Shown: in pieces, positions 16,200-25,096 of the stretch
Layout of the letters: every line of letters starts with the position of its first letter
Numbering within the stretch: the stretch's first letter is position 1
Assembly: GCA_910579135.1 (NCBI GenBank)
Contig: CAJTTM010000020.1
Coordinates: forward strand, 1 to 44,145
DNA length: 44,145 nucleotides
Direction of reading: 5' to 3'
DNA from: an uncultured Erysipelotrichales bacterium
GTDB lineage: Bacteria; Bacillota_I; Bacilli_A; Erysipelotrichales; Coprobacillaceae
Translations under genes and position numbers: made by a program
The notes under the pieces: model-generated
What the model was told of the DNA's origin: nothing
Seen by the model: only the letters and a program-made list of their open reading frames with translations
Databases searched by the model: none

Positions 16200-17355
16200 A
16201 AACAGCATCTCTCAATTGCTCTAATGCTTTTTGTAAAACACTTCTTGGGGTCGCAACATTAAATCTTTCAAAGCCACTTCCTCCTGTACCAAAAATATAC
16301 CCTTCATCTAACCATAAATGAGCTTTCTTTAACATGAATTCTTCTAACTCCTCATGATTCATATTTAAACTTCTAAAATCAACCCATACAAGATATAAAC
16401 CTTCTGGTTCTATAACTTTAATATCAGGTAAATATTGCTCAAAAAAGTCTTTCATATATTGAATATTTCCAGCTAAATAATCAATTAATTCATCAACCCA
16501 TTTACTACCATAAGTATAGGCAGCCTTACATGCTTCCATACCAAAAATATTAGGGTCATTAACGCCTGATTTTGACTTTTCATCAATAAACATTTGTCTT
16601 AATTTCTCACTCGCAATAATGATATTTGATGTTTGAAGTGCTGCTAGATTGAACGTTTTTGATGGAGCAGTACATATAATAGTAAAATCTTTAAATGATT
16701 CATCTATATTATACATAGGATAATGTTTATATCCTTCATAAACAAAATCCATATGAATTTCATCACTTACAATGATAACATTATGTTTCTTACATATCAT
16801 TCCCATTTTATATAAATCATCTTGACTCCATACTTTACCAATTGGATTATGAGGATTACATAAAATAAATAGTTTCACATCATTATCTATAATACATTTT
16901 TCAAATAAATCAAAATCACATGAATATCTATTATTCTTAAAAACCATAGGACATTCAATAACATTTCTATTATTTAATTCAATAGAAGCATCAAAAGGAT
17001 AATAAACTGGTTTTAATATTAAAATATTATCATTTTCTTGAGTATAAGCTCTTACTGCTAATTTTAATGCAGTAACAACTCCTGGAGTTGTGATAATCCA
17101 ATCCTTTTCAACAAGAAAATCATGTCTATCTTTTAGCCAATTCATTACTGATTGATAATATTCATCAGTCACTGCAGCATAACCAAAAACACCATGCTCT
17201 GCTCTTTTGATTAATGCATCTTTAACTTCAGGTAAAGTTTCAAAATCCATATCAGCTACCCACATTGGTATCAACTGAGAATCTTCTATATTCTCTCTAT
17301 CATACTTTATACTGTTTGTTCCTTTTCTTTCAATAATCTTATCAAAATTATACAT
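16183..17355 (-). CDS. MalY/PatB-type C-S lyase (aminotransferase class I fold)
   Basis: PLP enzyme of 390 aa in the MalY/PatB cystathionine beta-lyase group. It probably cleaves cystathionine or related C-S bonds to release homocysteine or thiols. The N-terminus has NSIKYDRE and the MWVADMDFETLPEV motif that marks this group. LCNPHNPIGKVW, SDEIHMDFVY and the PLP-lysine motif APSKTFNLA follow, and the C-terminus has FNVATPRSVLQKALEQL. It begins one base after the SpoU gene stop and overlaps the GNAT gene. MalY and PatB also have regulatory roles in some hosts; that is not testable here. It adds to the sulfur amino acid genes of the window. Confidence 0.88.
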   Translation of the reverse strand: MYNFDKIIERKGTNSIKYDRENIEDSQLIPMWVADMDFETLPEVKDALIKRAEHGVFGYAAVTDEYYQSVMNWLKDRHDFLVEKDWIITTPGVVTALKLAVRAYTQENDNILILKPVYYPFDASIELNNRNVIECPMVFKNNRYSCDFDLFEKCIIDNDVKLFILCNPHNPIGKVWSQDDLYKMGMICKKHNVIIVSDEIHMDFVYEGYKHYPMYNIDESFKDFTIICTAPSKTFNLAALQTSNIIIASEKLRQMFIDEKSKSGVNDPNIFGMEACKAAYTYGSKWVDELIDYLAGNIQYMKDFFEQYLPDIKVIEPEGLYLVWVDFRSLNMNHEELEEFMLKKAHLWLDEGYIFGTGGSGFERFNVATPRSVLQKALEQLRDAVYGIKG

Positions 17356-17356
17356 A

Positions 17357-18094
17357 CTATTCCTCCCTTAATATCCTTTTATTTTGAAATTGATTCTTAG
17401 AAAAATGGAATAATGTTAATCCTACTGCCATTGATAAGTTTAAAGAATCAATTTCTTCACTATGTGGTATAAATACACTCTTTCCATAATTTAAATATTC
17501 ATCTGGTAAGCCACTACTTTCGTTTCCAAATACCAATGTATGAAGATTTTCAGTAAAAACATTATGAATGTTACTAGCACCCTTTAACATTAATGGATAA
17601 AATTCATGATGTTTATATTTTTGATAATAACATTCAAAATCATCATAATACTCTATATTTAAATGAAAGATAGCTCCCATAGATGCTCTTATGACCTTAG
17701 GATCAAATACATCTACTGCTGGTTTGATAATGACTAAATTATAGTATCCAAAACCTAACATTGTTCTCATTATTGTTCCCATGTTACCCATATCCATAGG
17801 ATTCACTAAAGCTATATGATGACCTTTTTTTAAAGAAGATAAATTCTTTTTAAAAACACCTATCGCAAAACAGTTTCCTTTAGGTGATAACTTATGAATA
17901 GTTTTATCACTAATATCAATATAAATATGATTTTTTAAACATAATTTTTGAATAAGAGGATAACCTTTATTTTTTTCAACACTAGAATGAACAATAACTC
18001 TTTGAACATCTTGAGGTCTTGTTTTTAATAATTCAATAGTAGGAAACACTCCTAAAGTGTATGAATAATCATTACTTTTCTTATACCCCTTCAT
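17357..18094 (-). CDS. SpoU/TrmH-family RNA 2'-O-methyltransferase
   Basis: SPOUT-fold SAM-dependent RNA methyltransferase, about 245 aa. The three SpoU motifs are clear: NPMDMGNMGTIMRTMLGFG, the middle motif VIRASMGAIFHL, and VFGNESSGLP with NLSMAVGLTLFHF (motif 3). It has an extra N-terminal region as in RlmB-like enzymes. The start at 18094 is set by AGGTGG eight bases upstream, inside the 3' end of the Sel1-repeat gene, with which it overlaps by 14 bases. The modified RNA (rRNA or tRNA position) cannot be told. Confidence 0.88.
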   Translation of the reverse strand: MKGYKKSNDYSYTLGVFPTIELLKTRPQDVQRVIVHSSVEKNKGYPLIQKLCLKNHIYIDISDKTIHKLSPKGNCFAIGVFKKNLSSLKKGHHIALVNPMDMGNMGTIMRTMLGFGYYNLVIIKPAVDVFDPKVIRASMGAIFHLNIEYYDDFECYYQKYKHHEFYPLMLKGASNIHNVFTENLHTLVFGNESSGLPDEYLNYGKSVFIPHSEEIDSLNLSMAVGLTLFHFSKNQFQNKRILREE

Positions 18095-19205
18095 ACTCAT
18101 TACCACCTAATTCAATTGCTTTTTGATAATATACTATAGATTGTTGAATATCCTTTTCAACAAATTCCCCTACTTCATAAAGTTTCGCAAGAACAAAATA
18201 TCCTTGACTACAATTGAGTTTTGCTGAATTTCTAATATATTCTAATCCAAGCTCAACATTTTGTTTGATACCTAATCCTTTTAAAAGAATGATTCCTAAT
18301 TGACAAAAAGCATCTTTTTGATGAAAGTATACAGCATATAATAAATACTTGATAGCTTCATCAATATCCTTATGAACTCCTATTCCTTCAAAATAAGAAC
18401 AACCTAATTTATAAAAAGCTTCGGCATCATATTCTAAAGAAGCTTTTAAATAACATCTAAAGGCCTCATCATACTTCCCTTCATCCTCATAAATCAAAGA
18501 AAGTTGTATATAAGCATCACATAAATGACTTTGCATTAAATATGACTGTGCTATTTTCTTATCTTTTGGACAACCTTTTCCATTTAAATAACAGAGTCCT
18601 AAATAATATAAACAATAATCATTATGATTCAAGGCTCCTCTTTCATAAAAATCAACAGCCTTATTCATATCCTCCTCAATACCAAGTCCATTTTCACACA
18701 TATATCCTAAATAACCAAGGACACTATGATCCCCATGTTCATATAAATATGAGAATAAACGATATGCCTCTTCATAATCTTGAGTAACTCCTTCTCCTGT
18801 ATAATATGCTTTCGCAAACAATAGGAGCCTTGTCATATCCTCTTCCTCATAAGCTGTATCTTTAATATCATCAATATTGATATAACTCATATAAACTTTA
18901 AATGACTCCATCACTTGATTAATAACACCCATCACAAATATTGCATCACTCTTTTCAACCTGTTGTGAATGCATAAAATAATCAATTACATCCTTTTTAC
19001 TCTTTTCATGTGTTTCAATAATCATCATTTCAAATAATCCACATTTCATTGCGCTTACCAACAAATAACATTCATCAACCATATTTGGCGCTGCACTATT
19101 AATCTTCTCTTCAAATAAATCAATATCAAATAAAACTGATTGTCGATTTTCATATAAAACCTCAATAAAAGCATCTGCGATTTTTAAATTATACATTGTC
19201 TTCAT
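18081..19205 (-). CDS. Sel1-like repeat (TPR) protein
   Basis: Soluble helical-repeat protein of 374 aa. From about residue 130 on it is built of Sel1-type repeats of 34-36 residues with the A-x-x-x-Y/F and G-x-G signature: YTGEGVTQDYEEAYRLF, CENGLGIEEDMNKAVDFY, LNGKGCPKDKKIAQSYL, FEGIGVHKDIDEAIKYL, LKGLGIKQNVELGLEYI, with a last partial unit. The first 130 residues are helical without clear repeats. Sel1 proteins act as protein-interaction scaffolds; no partner is known. It overlaps the preceding small gene by 17 bases and the SpoU gene at its 3' end. Confidence 0.87.
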   Translation of the reverse strand: MKTMYNLKIADAFIEVLYENRQSVLFDIDLFEEKINSAAPNMVDECYLLVSAMKCGLFEMMIIETHEKSKKDVIDYFMHSQQVEKSDAIFVMGVINQVMESFKVYMSYINIDDIKDTAYEEEDMTRLLLFAKAYYTGEGVTQDYEEAYRLFSYLYEHGDHSVLGYLGYMCENGLGIEEDMNKAVDFYERGALNHNDYCLYYLGLCYLNGKGCPKDKKIAQSYLMQSHLCDAYIQLSLIYEDEGKYDEAFRCYLKASLEYDAEAFYKLGCSYFEGIGVHKDIDEAIKYLLYAVYFHQKDAFCQLGIILLKGLGIKQNVELGLEYIRNSAKLNCSQGYFVLAKLYEVGEFVEKDIQQSIVYYQKAIELGGNEYEGV

Positions 19206-19461
19206 TGATTTTATGTACCATTTCTAATTCATCTTTTGCATTTGTAAGTAAGGATGTAAAATGTTCTTTATCATATTGTGCACCTTTATCAATGTAATCA
19301 ATTAACTCCTGATAAGTATCAACAACATTCTGCCATAAAGATTCTTTAATAATATAATCTAATTCATTATGAGCTTGAGTTGATAACTGATTAACAAGCT
19401 TATATTTGTTTTTAAATAATTCATTATAATCTATTTTTTTCTTTTTAGAAAATAGTCCCAT
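19189..19461 (-). CDS. Small helical protein of unknown function
   Basis: Protein of 90 aa, MGLFSKKKKIDYNELFKNKY at the start, then mostly acidic and helical. The GLFSKKKK start, lacking a signal peptide, resembles small cytoplasmic proteins of Bacillota. The ATG at 19461 is chosen because AGGAGG lies seven bases upstream; the frame is open 45 codons further without a ribosome site. First gene of the operon ending with the GNAT gene, and it overlaps the Sel1-repeat gene. I do not recognise a family. Confidence 0.75.
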   Translation of the reverse strand: MGLFSKKKKIDYNELFKNKYKLVNQLSTQAHNELDYIIKESLWQNVVDTYQELIDYIDKGAQYDKEHFTSLLTNAKDELEMVHKINEDNV

Positions 19462-19564
19462 ACATTTTCCTCCTATCAATTTTATTCTCTCAATAAGTAT
19501 ATCACAAAGTTTTATATTTTGCGACATTCTAACACAAAACTCTACTTTCCTATTCTTGACTTTC

Positions 19565-19605
19565 ATCATAAAAGTAAACATGTTATAATACATCAAAAAG
19601 GAGGA
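19565..19605 (+). promoter_or_regulatory. Extended -10 promoter of rlmA
   Basis: TGTTATAAT gives an extended -10 with TATAAT at 19584-19589; the best -35 candidate (TTCATC) is weak. A strong AAGGAGG follows at 19598-19604. Confidence 0.45.
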
Positions 19606-19610
19606 ATATT

Positions 19611-20429
19611 ATGCACAAATTAGCTTGTCCTAAATGTCATGAGCCATTAGTCTTAAAAGAAAAAACATATTGTTGTTCACATAATCATTGTTATGATTTA
19701 TCTAAGACTCAATATTTAAATGTTTTATTAAACCCTGATAAATCGACTAATAATCCAGGAGATTCTAAAGAAAGTTTGATTGCTAGAAAAGAATTTTTAA
19801 ATCAAGGTTATTATGACGTAATCTTAAATGAAGTGATTCAATGTATAGAACGTTATAGTGAAAGTGAACAAATTTTAGATTTAGGATGTGGAGAAGGGTA
19901 CTATACAGCTAAAATGAAAGAACATTTTCTTAACAAGGAAGTTTATGGTTTAGATATATCTAAAATTGCTATTAATATGGCTACTAAATATCGCAAAGAT
20001 GTTTATTGGTTAGTTGGTAATACAAAAAACTTACCTATCCTTAATGAATCTATAGATGTCATTACTGCTCTGTTTACAGTTATTAATCAAAAAGAAATTG
20101 AAAGAGTTTTAAGGAATAATGGATATATAATTCATATTACAGCTAATAATCAACATTTAATTGAATTTAAACAATTGATATATGATGAAGTGAAAGTAAA
20201 ATCTGATGAGTATATTCGGCTTGATTTACCAGTGGTAGAAAGCTATGATTTTAAAAAGACTATTCATTTAAAGAATAGAGAAGATACTATTCATTTGTTG
20301 TCAATGACTCCTCATTATTATCATATAAAAAAAGAAAAAAGAAATATCCTTGATACATTAAATGAATTTGATGTCACTATTGATATAAGAATAACAGTTT
20401 ATCAAAAACATGAAATATCAAATACATAA
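19611..20429 (+). CDS. rlmA: 23S rRNA (guanine-N1)-methyltransferase, RlmA-like
   Basis: SAM-dependent methyltransferase of 272 aa. The N-terminal zinc ribbon has CPKC (about 7-10) and CCSHNHCYDLSK (about 22), exactly the start of RlmA(I)/RlmA(II). The Rossmann domain has ILDLGCGEGYYTAKM (motif I), YGLDISKIAI and ALFTVINQKEIERVLRNNG. Family members methylate G745 or G748 in helix 35 of 23S rRNA; the Gram-positive RlmA(II)/TlrB type acts at G748 and contributes to macrolide response. It starts behind AAGGAGG, and the 3' end overlaps the pseudouridine synthase gene by 20 bases. Confidence 0.88.
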   Translation: MHKLACPKCHEPLVLKEKTYCCSHNHCYDLSKTQYLNVLLNPDKSTNNPGDSKESLIARKEFLNQGYYDVILNEVIQCIERYSESEQILDLGCGEGYYTAKMKEHFLNKEVYGLDISKIAINMATKYRKDVYWLVGNTKNLPILNESIDVITALFTVINQKEIERVLRNNGYIIHITANNQHLIEFKQLIYDEVKVKSDEYIRLDLPVVESYDFKKTIHLKNREDTIHLLSMTPHYYHIKKEKRNILDTLNEFDVTIDIRITVYQKHEISNT

Positions 20430-21312
20430 TCAATATATTACTTTTATTATTGATGAATTATTTAATAATAAATCAATAGAAGAATTCTTTCACTACTTTC
20501 ATTTATCAAGAAAAACAATTCATCTATTAAAACAAAATAAAGAATATCAATTAAATGGTAACTATATATCAAGTGAAACTCTTTTAAAAACAAACGATAA
20601 ATTAACTATAAGAAGTTTTGAAAAAGATGATCAAATGTATCCTCCTACTTTTTCAACTATTGATATTATCTATGAAGATGATTTTTTATTGATTGTAAAT
20701 AAACCTGCATATTTGCCTATTTATCCTGATTCTTTAGAAAAAAGAGAATCATTAAATCATTATGTCAGTTATTATTATCAAACACAAGGTTATGATTATC
20801 CAATAAGACCAATTCATAGATTAGATAATGATACAACAGGTTTAGTTATCTATTGTAAATGTGCGTTGCTACAACCATTACTTGATTATCGTTTATCTAA
20901 GAAAGAAATTCAAAGACATTATCTAGCTATTGTTGAAGGTCAATTAGATAAGAAAAAATATACTGTACATACTTATATTGCGACTGATAGGCACCATAGT
21001 TCAAAAGTGAGAGTTTCAAAGAAGGGGAAAGAAGCTATAACTCATTATCAATGTTTAAAAAGTTATAAATCTTTTTCCTTGGTTGAATGTCTATTAGAAA
21101 CTGGAAGAAAGCATCAGATAAGAGTTCATATGTCCTCTATTGGTCATCCATTATTAGGAGATCCTTTGTATGGACATTCCTCTTCTTATATAAAAAGACA
21201 GGCATTACATGCCTACCTTGTTGAAATGATTCATCCTATAACTTTAGAAAAGTTATACATAGAATGTCCATTACCTAAAGATTTTCAATTTCTAAACAAA
21301 TTGAAATCGTAA
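20410..21312 (+). CDS. RluA-family pseudouridine synthase
   Basis: RNA pseudouridine synthase of 300 aa. The N-terminal part (1-75) is S4-like. The catalytic motif is RPIHRLDNDTTGLVIYCK with the essential Asp, preceded by IVNKPAYLPIYPD. The C-terminal GRKHQIRVHMSSIGHPLLGD is the standard RluA signature. It overlaps the end of rlmA, so the two RNA-modification genes are co-translated. RluC/RluD-like rRNA substrates are likely, but the exact site cannot be given. Confidence 0.92.
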   Translation: MKYQIHNQYITFIIDELFNNKSIEEFFHYFHLSRKTIHLLKQNKEYQLNGNYISSETLLKTNDKLTIRSFEKDDQMYPPTFSTIDIIYEDDFLLIVNKPAYLPIYPDSLEKRESLNHYVSYYYQTQGYDYPIRPIHRLDNDTTGLVIYCKCALLQPLLDYRLSKKEIQRHYLAIVEGQLDKKKYTVHTYIATDRHHSSKVRVSKKGKEAITHYQCLKSYKSFSLVECLLETGRKHQIRVHMSSIGHPLLGDPLYGHSSSYIKRQALHAYLVEMIHPITLEKLYIECPLPKDFQFLNKLKS

Positions 21313-21860
21313 TATCTTTATATTATTTCTAAGATTATTATCAAATAGAATATGAGTTGCAATAACTTTACGCTCATCACAATCTGAGGAGATGAAATCA
21401 TAGCCATCTTCTTTTTTTGTGTATCCTGATAAACAAAACCAATGCTAATTATCATCTTCCAATTCTTTTGCATGATGAGTTACGAAACTGCAATAGGATG
21501 ATATTCTTCAATACTCTTAATAATAAAGGGTATAGCCTTTTCATATGAATTGGCTTTTTTTAAATATATAGGTTTTAAATGAATATTATCTTGTTTCATT
21601 CTTTCTACAAATACATCAAATTTATAAAAATAAGGAAATCCCATTCTGCTAAGTGTCATACATTGATATAAATCATTCACGATCTTTAAAAAATCTTTCT
21701 TTTCTATTTTATAAAAGCAATGATAATAAGCATACAAACAATTTCCTTAAACACTAACACATCCTGCCTTTTTAATCCATTCATCTAAAAACCAATCTTG
21801 ATTCCCTTCATAGCCTATCATCTCTTCATTTTCAAATATCTTAACTATTTCTAATTCCAT
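21293..21860 (-). pseudogene. Decayed gene, possibly papain-like/C39-like peptidase family
   Basis: Joined over three lesions, the minus strand encodes about 180 residues. An ATG at 21860 overlaps the amylase stop (MELEIVKIFENEEMIGYEGN...). A GCVSV stretch runs into an in-frame TAA, and an 85-codon open run follows (21480-21737). Near 21480 the frame shifts to FVTHHAKELEDDN, then a TAA, then HWFCLSGYTKKEDGYDFIS. The AGC-x-S-x-x-GN start and the later HWFCLSGY recall the Cys and His regions of C39/BtrH-like papain folds, with Cys, then His-Trp, then Gly-Tyr. The family is tentative, but the decay is seen directly, unless sequence errors caused it. Confidence 0.6.
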
Positions 21861-23296
21861 TGAAATTCACCTTTTACCATATAAATACTTAAATTTCCAC
21901 TAGAACACTCAAAAAGACCAAATCCATCACTATCAATCATAACATCGCTCTTATGACAATAAACATCTTCAAATATCATTCCTTCATACTTTTTACCAAC
22001 AAACATTTTCTTTGTACCACCTTCACTATCACTCATAATACAAATAAGTGGTTGTTCTTCTTTATTGCGTACCCATCCAATAATATTATAATCATCTAAA
22101 TAGTCATCTTGACTTCCTATTGCATAATGATTTCTTAAATATAATAATTGATCTAATAAAGTCCTTTTAGATTCAATATGACTATACTCAATACCATAAT
22201 AGTCTCCATAAAAAACACATGGGTAACCTTCTTGTCTTAATAATATCAAAGCATAAGCTAATGGTTTAAACCAATCCTCTACCCATGATTGTAATCCTTG
22301 TGATGGTTGAGTATCATGATTATCTACAAAAGTCACTGCATGATGAGGTGACGCTTTGACAAGTGTTCCTTCAAAAATCTTGCTCATATCATAATTCCCA
22401 TTCGCATGACTAATTTCATGGAAATGATAATGAAGTGGAACATCAAATAATGATAATTGATAATCAACCTCATTTAAATAATTAAGAAGATGATTTAATT
22501 CCCCATGCCAATATTCTCCAACCGCAAATAAATCTCTTCGACTATAATTCCTTAAATTTTTTAACCAGTCTTTATAAAAGGAAGCAGATATATGTTTAAC
22601 AGCATCTAATCTTACACCATCCAATTTTGTTATATCATAATACCAATTCCCCCACTTTTTCATCTCTTCAACGACTTCTAAAACAGAAAAATCAACATCT
22701 GCACCCATCAAATAATCAAAATTCCCATTCTCATCATCTACTTCTTTGTTCCATTCCTTATCTTGAAAAAGAAAAGTTTTACCACTTTTTGTAATAATAT
22801 CATAATCTATACCACTAAAATGTTTGTAATTCCAATGAAAATCACTATATTTATCATGACGTGATGGAAAATTAAAAATAGTTGCAACCTCTATCGTTTC
22901 CTCATCACCAATAATCTGATTCTTATTTGTTTGGCTTACCTCATGAGCCTTAATAACTTCATTAGCATCAGCTCCCATTTTATGATTTAAAACAATATCA
23001 CAATAAACATCTATACCTTCATCATGTAAAGTTTGAATAGCTTCTAAATATTCATCTTTAGTTCCATACTTTGTACATATTGTTCCTTTTGCATCAAATT
23101 CTCCTAAATCATAGACGTCATAAACACCATATCCAACATCTTGTTTTCCACCTATTCCTTTGAATGCAGGAGGCATCCACACAGCACTTATTCCTATATT
23201 TTTTAAATGTTTCGCATCTTCCTTTAAAACCTTCCATAAATGTGGTTGGTGAGAAAGATACCACTCAAAATATTGCATCATTACACCATTTTTCAT
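21851..23296 (-). CDS. Cytoplasmic alpha-amylase (GH13, subfamily 5-like)
   Basis: Glycoside hydrolase of 481 aa from the ATG at 23296 (behind AGAGGTG), acting on alpha-1,4-glucans or maltodextrins inside the cell; there is no signal peptide. MMQYFEWY at the N-terminus and the length match GH13_5 liquefying or cytoplasmic amylases. Conserved regions: DIVLNHKMG (I), DGVRLDAVKHI with the nucleophile Asp (II), AVGEYWHG with the acid/base Glu (III), FVDNHDTQPSQ (IV). It has its own promoter (23317-23345), and the decayed gene downstream overlaps its stop codon. Confidence 0.93.
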   Translation of the reverse strand: MKNGVMMQYFEWYLSHQPHLWKVLKEDAKHLKNIGISAVWMPPAFKGIGGKQDVGYGVYDVYDLGEFDAKGTICTKYGTKDEYLEAIQTLHDEGIDVYCDIVLNHKMGADANEVIKAHEVSQTNKNQIIGDEETIEVATIFNFPSRHDKYSDFHWNYKHFSGIDYDIITKSGKTFLFQDKEWNKEVDDENGNFDYLMGADVDFSVLEVVEEMKKWGNWYYDITKLDGVRLDAVKHISASFYKDWLKNLRNYSRRDLFAVGEYWHGELNHLLNYLNEVDYQLSLFDVPLHYHFHEISHANGNYDMSKIFEGTLVKASPHHAVTFVDNHDTQPSQGLQSWVEDWFKPLAYALILLRQEGYPCVFYGDYYGIEYSHIESKRTLLDQLLYLRNHYAIGSQDDYLDDYNIIGWVRNKEEQPLICIMSDSEGGTKKMFVGKKYEGMIFEDVYCHKSDVMIDSDGFGLFECSSGNLSIYMVKGEFQWN

Positions 23297-23316
23297 AATT
23301 ACACCTCTTATCAATC

Positions 23317-23345
23317 AATATATATGATTTATATATTCATGTCAA
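23317..23345 (-). promoter_or_regulatory. Promoter of the amylase gene
   Basis: Minus-strand TTGACA (23340-23345), 17 bp, TATATT (23317-23322), about 20 bp before the start codon. Confidence 0.6.
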
Positions 23346-23361
23346 ATGACGACATTACTCA

Positions 23362-23391
23362 ACAAAAAGAAAAACTGCCAATAGGCAGTTT
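23362..23391 (-). terminator. Terminator of the thioesterase gene
   Basis: Minus-strand AACTGCC/GGCAGTT with a TATT loop, then TTTTTCTTTTTG. It is about 80 bp after the thioesterase stop. Confidence 0.75.
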
Positions 23392-23469
23392 AACTCAATA
23401 TCTGTATTCTACGGGAAAACGAATACTTTTATAGATATTTGGGACATTCATATAATAACATAAAATACC

Positions 23470-24198
23470 TTATATTTTTTTCATATTATGAAAGTGAAAT
23501 TCTATTACAAAGACTTCTTCATTAGAAACTTCTCCTTTAATCATATAACAATCATCTTTAGCTCCATAGTAGAGTTGAATTGTTTTTAATGGTTGAACTT
23601 CTTTTTTATAATGTATTGTTAATTTATCAATGTAATTTGATTGAAATATATAAAAGTCTAATACATCTAATGCCCATTCAATATATCTTGTATTATTCAT
23701 ATGCTGATTTGTATCAACATCACTATATAATACTTTTCTTTCTCCTATGAATGTAAAAGGAATATTCATATCTATATCATGTGGCTTTTCAATAGTTTTA
23801 TCTGATATAGGCTCGGGAATTCTTATTCCTATTCTTCTAGGAGCTACAATAGATCTTTTCTCTAAATCTAATAGTGTCCATATTGAACTAATTCTACCAA
23901 TTTCTTTTCCATTCTTTTTAATAAAATAATATCTAGGAAAACTCACAAATGTTCCTTTTCCTGCAATTGTATATATTTCTATTTCATCATCTAATAATAT
24001 AGGCTCATCTAATGTTAGTGTTTGTTTTGCAACAATCCATCCATATTGTTTGATCATATCAATAGACCACATTCCTAGTTTAATGGCATCTTGGGTTGCT
24101 AAATCTGTAAGAATTTGAAATAAAGTTGTCATCTTTAAATGACCACTATAATCAACATCTGCATAAGTTACAGTCTTTTTTATTTCTGTCATTTTCAT
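23470..24198 (-). CDS. Acyl-ACP thioesterase family protein
   Basis: Double hot-dog thioesterase of about 242 aa, predicted to release fatty acids from acyl-ACP. The first hot-dog has YADVDYSGHLKMTTLFQIL and WSIDMIKQYGWIVAKQ. The middle has RYYFIKKNGKEIGRI and the RIGIRIP segment. The second hot-dog has YSDVDTNQHMNNTRYIEW, holding the D-x-N-x-H-x-N-N-x-x-Y active-site motif of FatA/B-like enzymes. The ATG at 24198 is set by AAGGAG seven bases upstream; an open extension lacks a ribosome site. A lone gene with its own terminator. Confidence 0.92.
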   Translation of the reverse strand: MKMTEIKKTVTYADVDYSGHLKMTTLFQILTDLATQDAIKLGMWSIDMIKQYGWIVAKQTLTLDEPILLDDEIEIYTIAGKGTFVSFPRYYFIKKNGKEIGRISSIWTLLDLEKRSIVAPRRIGIRIPEPISDKTIEKPHDIDMNIPFTFIGERKVLYSDVDTNQHMNNTRYIEWALDVLDFYIFQSNYIDKLTIHYKKEVQPLKTIQLYYGAKDDCYMIKGEVSNEEVFVIEFHFHNMKKI

Positions 24199-24305
24199 AA
24201 AATCACTCCTTATTCCCATATTATAAAACATTTTATAATAAAAAAAAGAAAATTCTTTGTGAAATGACATTTTTCATGTATAATAAAAACATGTGAAAGG
24301 ATGTT

Positions 24306-24809
24306 GTGTACAATATGAGTTTTTCAGAACTAATTTTAAATGTTTTAACATTTATAATGTTTATTATTTTAGCTTGGTTTTCTTTTATGACTGCTAATAT
24401 TGCAGTAACTATTTTTAGACAAAAAAAGAGAGATAAATCAATGAAATTTTGTTTCAATAGAGGTGGAGGAATTTTCTTTATTATTTTTACAATCATCTTT
24501 GTAGTAGGATATATTGGTGGATTTATTGCAATGATTATTAGTTTTAATACTGATAATCTTATTATGTTAAGAATTGCGATTAATCTATTAGCTCTATTAA
24601 CTTTCCTTTATTCTTTAGCAATTTCTAATGTTATCTTACTTGGAAGCAAAGAAATGATGATTGGAAGAATGCTCATTGATTATCGTAAGATGAAAAAGAT
24701 TTCTTATGGATTAAATGGTAAAGTCACTTTTATTTATTCTCAAAAGGAATATACATTTACAACACAATTTACTGATTTACAAGAAATTAGAAGAACTTTA
24801 AAAAAATAA
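24306..24809 (+). CDS. Small membrane protein, unknown function
   Basis: Protein of 167 aa (GTG start at 24306, AAAGGA four to five bases upstream; an ATG nine bases on is the alternative). Three hydrophobic segments lie at about 9-35, 52-77 and 83-112. They are followed by a soluble C-terminal tail with GLNGKVTFIYSQKEYTFTTQF, an extended beta-like stretch. That layout resembles DUF5673-like proteins, but I cannot name a family with confidence. Divergent from the thioesterase gene and closed by its own terminator. Confidence 0.72.
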   Translation: MYNMSFSELILNVLTFIMFIILAWFSFMTANIAVTIFRQKKRDKSMKFCFNRGGGIFFIIFTIIFVVGYIGGFIAMIISFNTDNLIMLRIAINLLALLTFLYSLAISNVILLGSKEMMIGRMLIDYRKMKKISYGLNGKVTFIYSQKEYTFTTQFTDLQEIRRTLKK

Positions 24810-24851
24810 AATAGCAATCTAAGATGGCTATTAATTCAAAGTCTATATTAG

Positions 24852-24882
24852 CTTGGAGTATAAAATGCTTCAAGTTTTCTTT
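24852..24882 (+). terminator. Terminator of the small membrane protein gene
   Basis: CTTGGAG/CTTCAAG (one G-U) around a 9-nt loop, then TTTTCTTTTT, directly before the operator repeat. Confidence 0.55.
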
Positions 24883-24937
24883 TTGGACAAAATGTCCAAT
24901 GACAATACTGTTATATACTTTTATAATAGATTTATAG
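24883..24937 (+). repeat. Dispersed operator/promoter module, copy B
   Basis: Contains the palindrome TTGGACAAAATGTCCAA (24883-24899) abutting a promoter, ATGACA (24899-24904), 17 bp, TATAAT (24922-24927), that points at the Rpn gene. It is the inverted copy of positions 1-55 with 51 of 55 bases the same. A palindrome placed on the -35 edge suggests a repressor site. Confidence 0.72.
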
Positions 24938-25027
24938 AAGTCATTATTTTCATATTATGAAATTATTCGTTTATAAAAAGAAAAATCCTCTTTTTATTTG
25001 TATAGAATAATAAGGAGGAAAAATATA

Positions 25028-25096
25028 ATGAATTTAAAAACGAAAAAAGATATCTTATCTGATATCAAAACAATGACTTTATTTAATACCCTATGA
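25028..25096 (+). other. Short upstream reading frame carrying the original N-terminus of the Rpn gene
   Basis: A strong AAGGAGG precedes an ATG at 25028, which opens 22 codons (MNLKTKKDILSDIKTMTLFN...) and ends in a TGA overlapping the next ATG (ATGA at 25093). The peptide looks like the natural N-terminus of Rpn proteins. One base appears to be missing in the segment ACCCT between FN and MMRAVF. It is either a frameshift or translational coupling. Confidence 0.65.
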
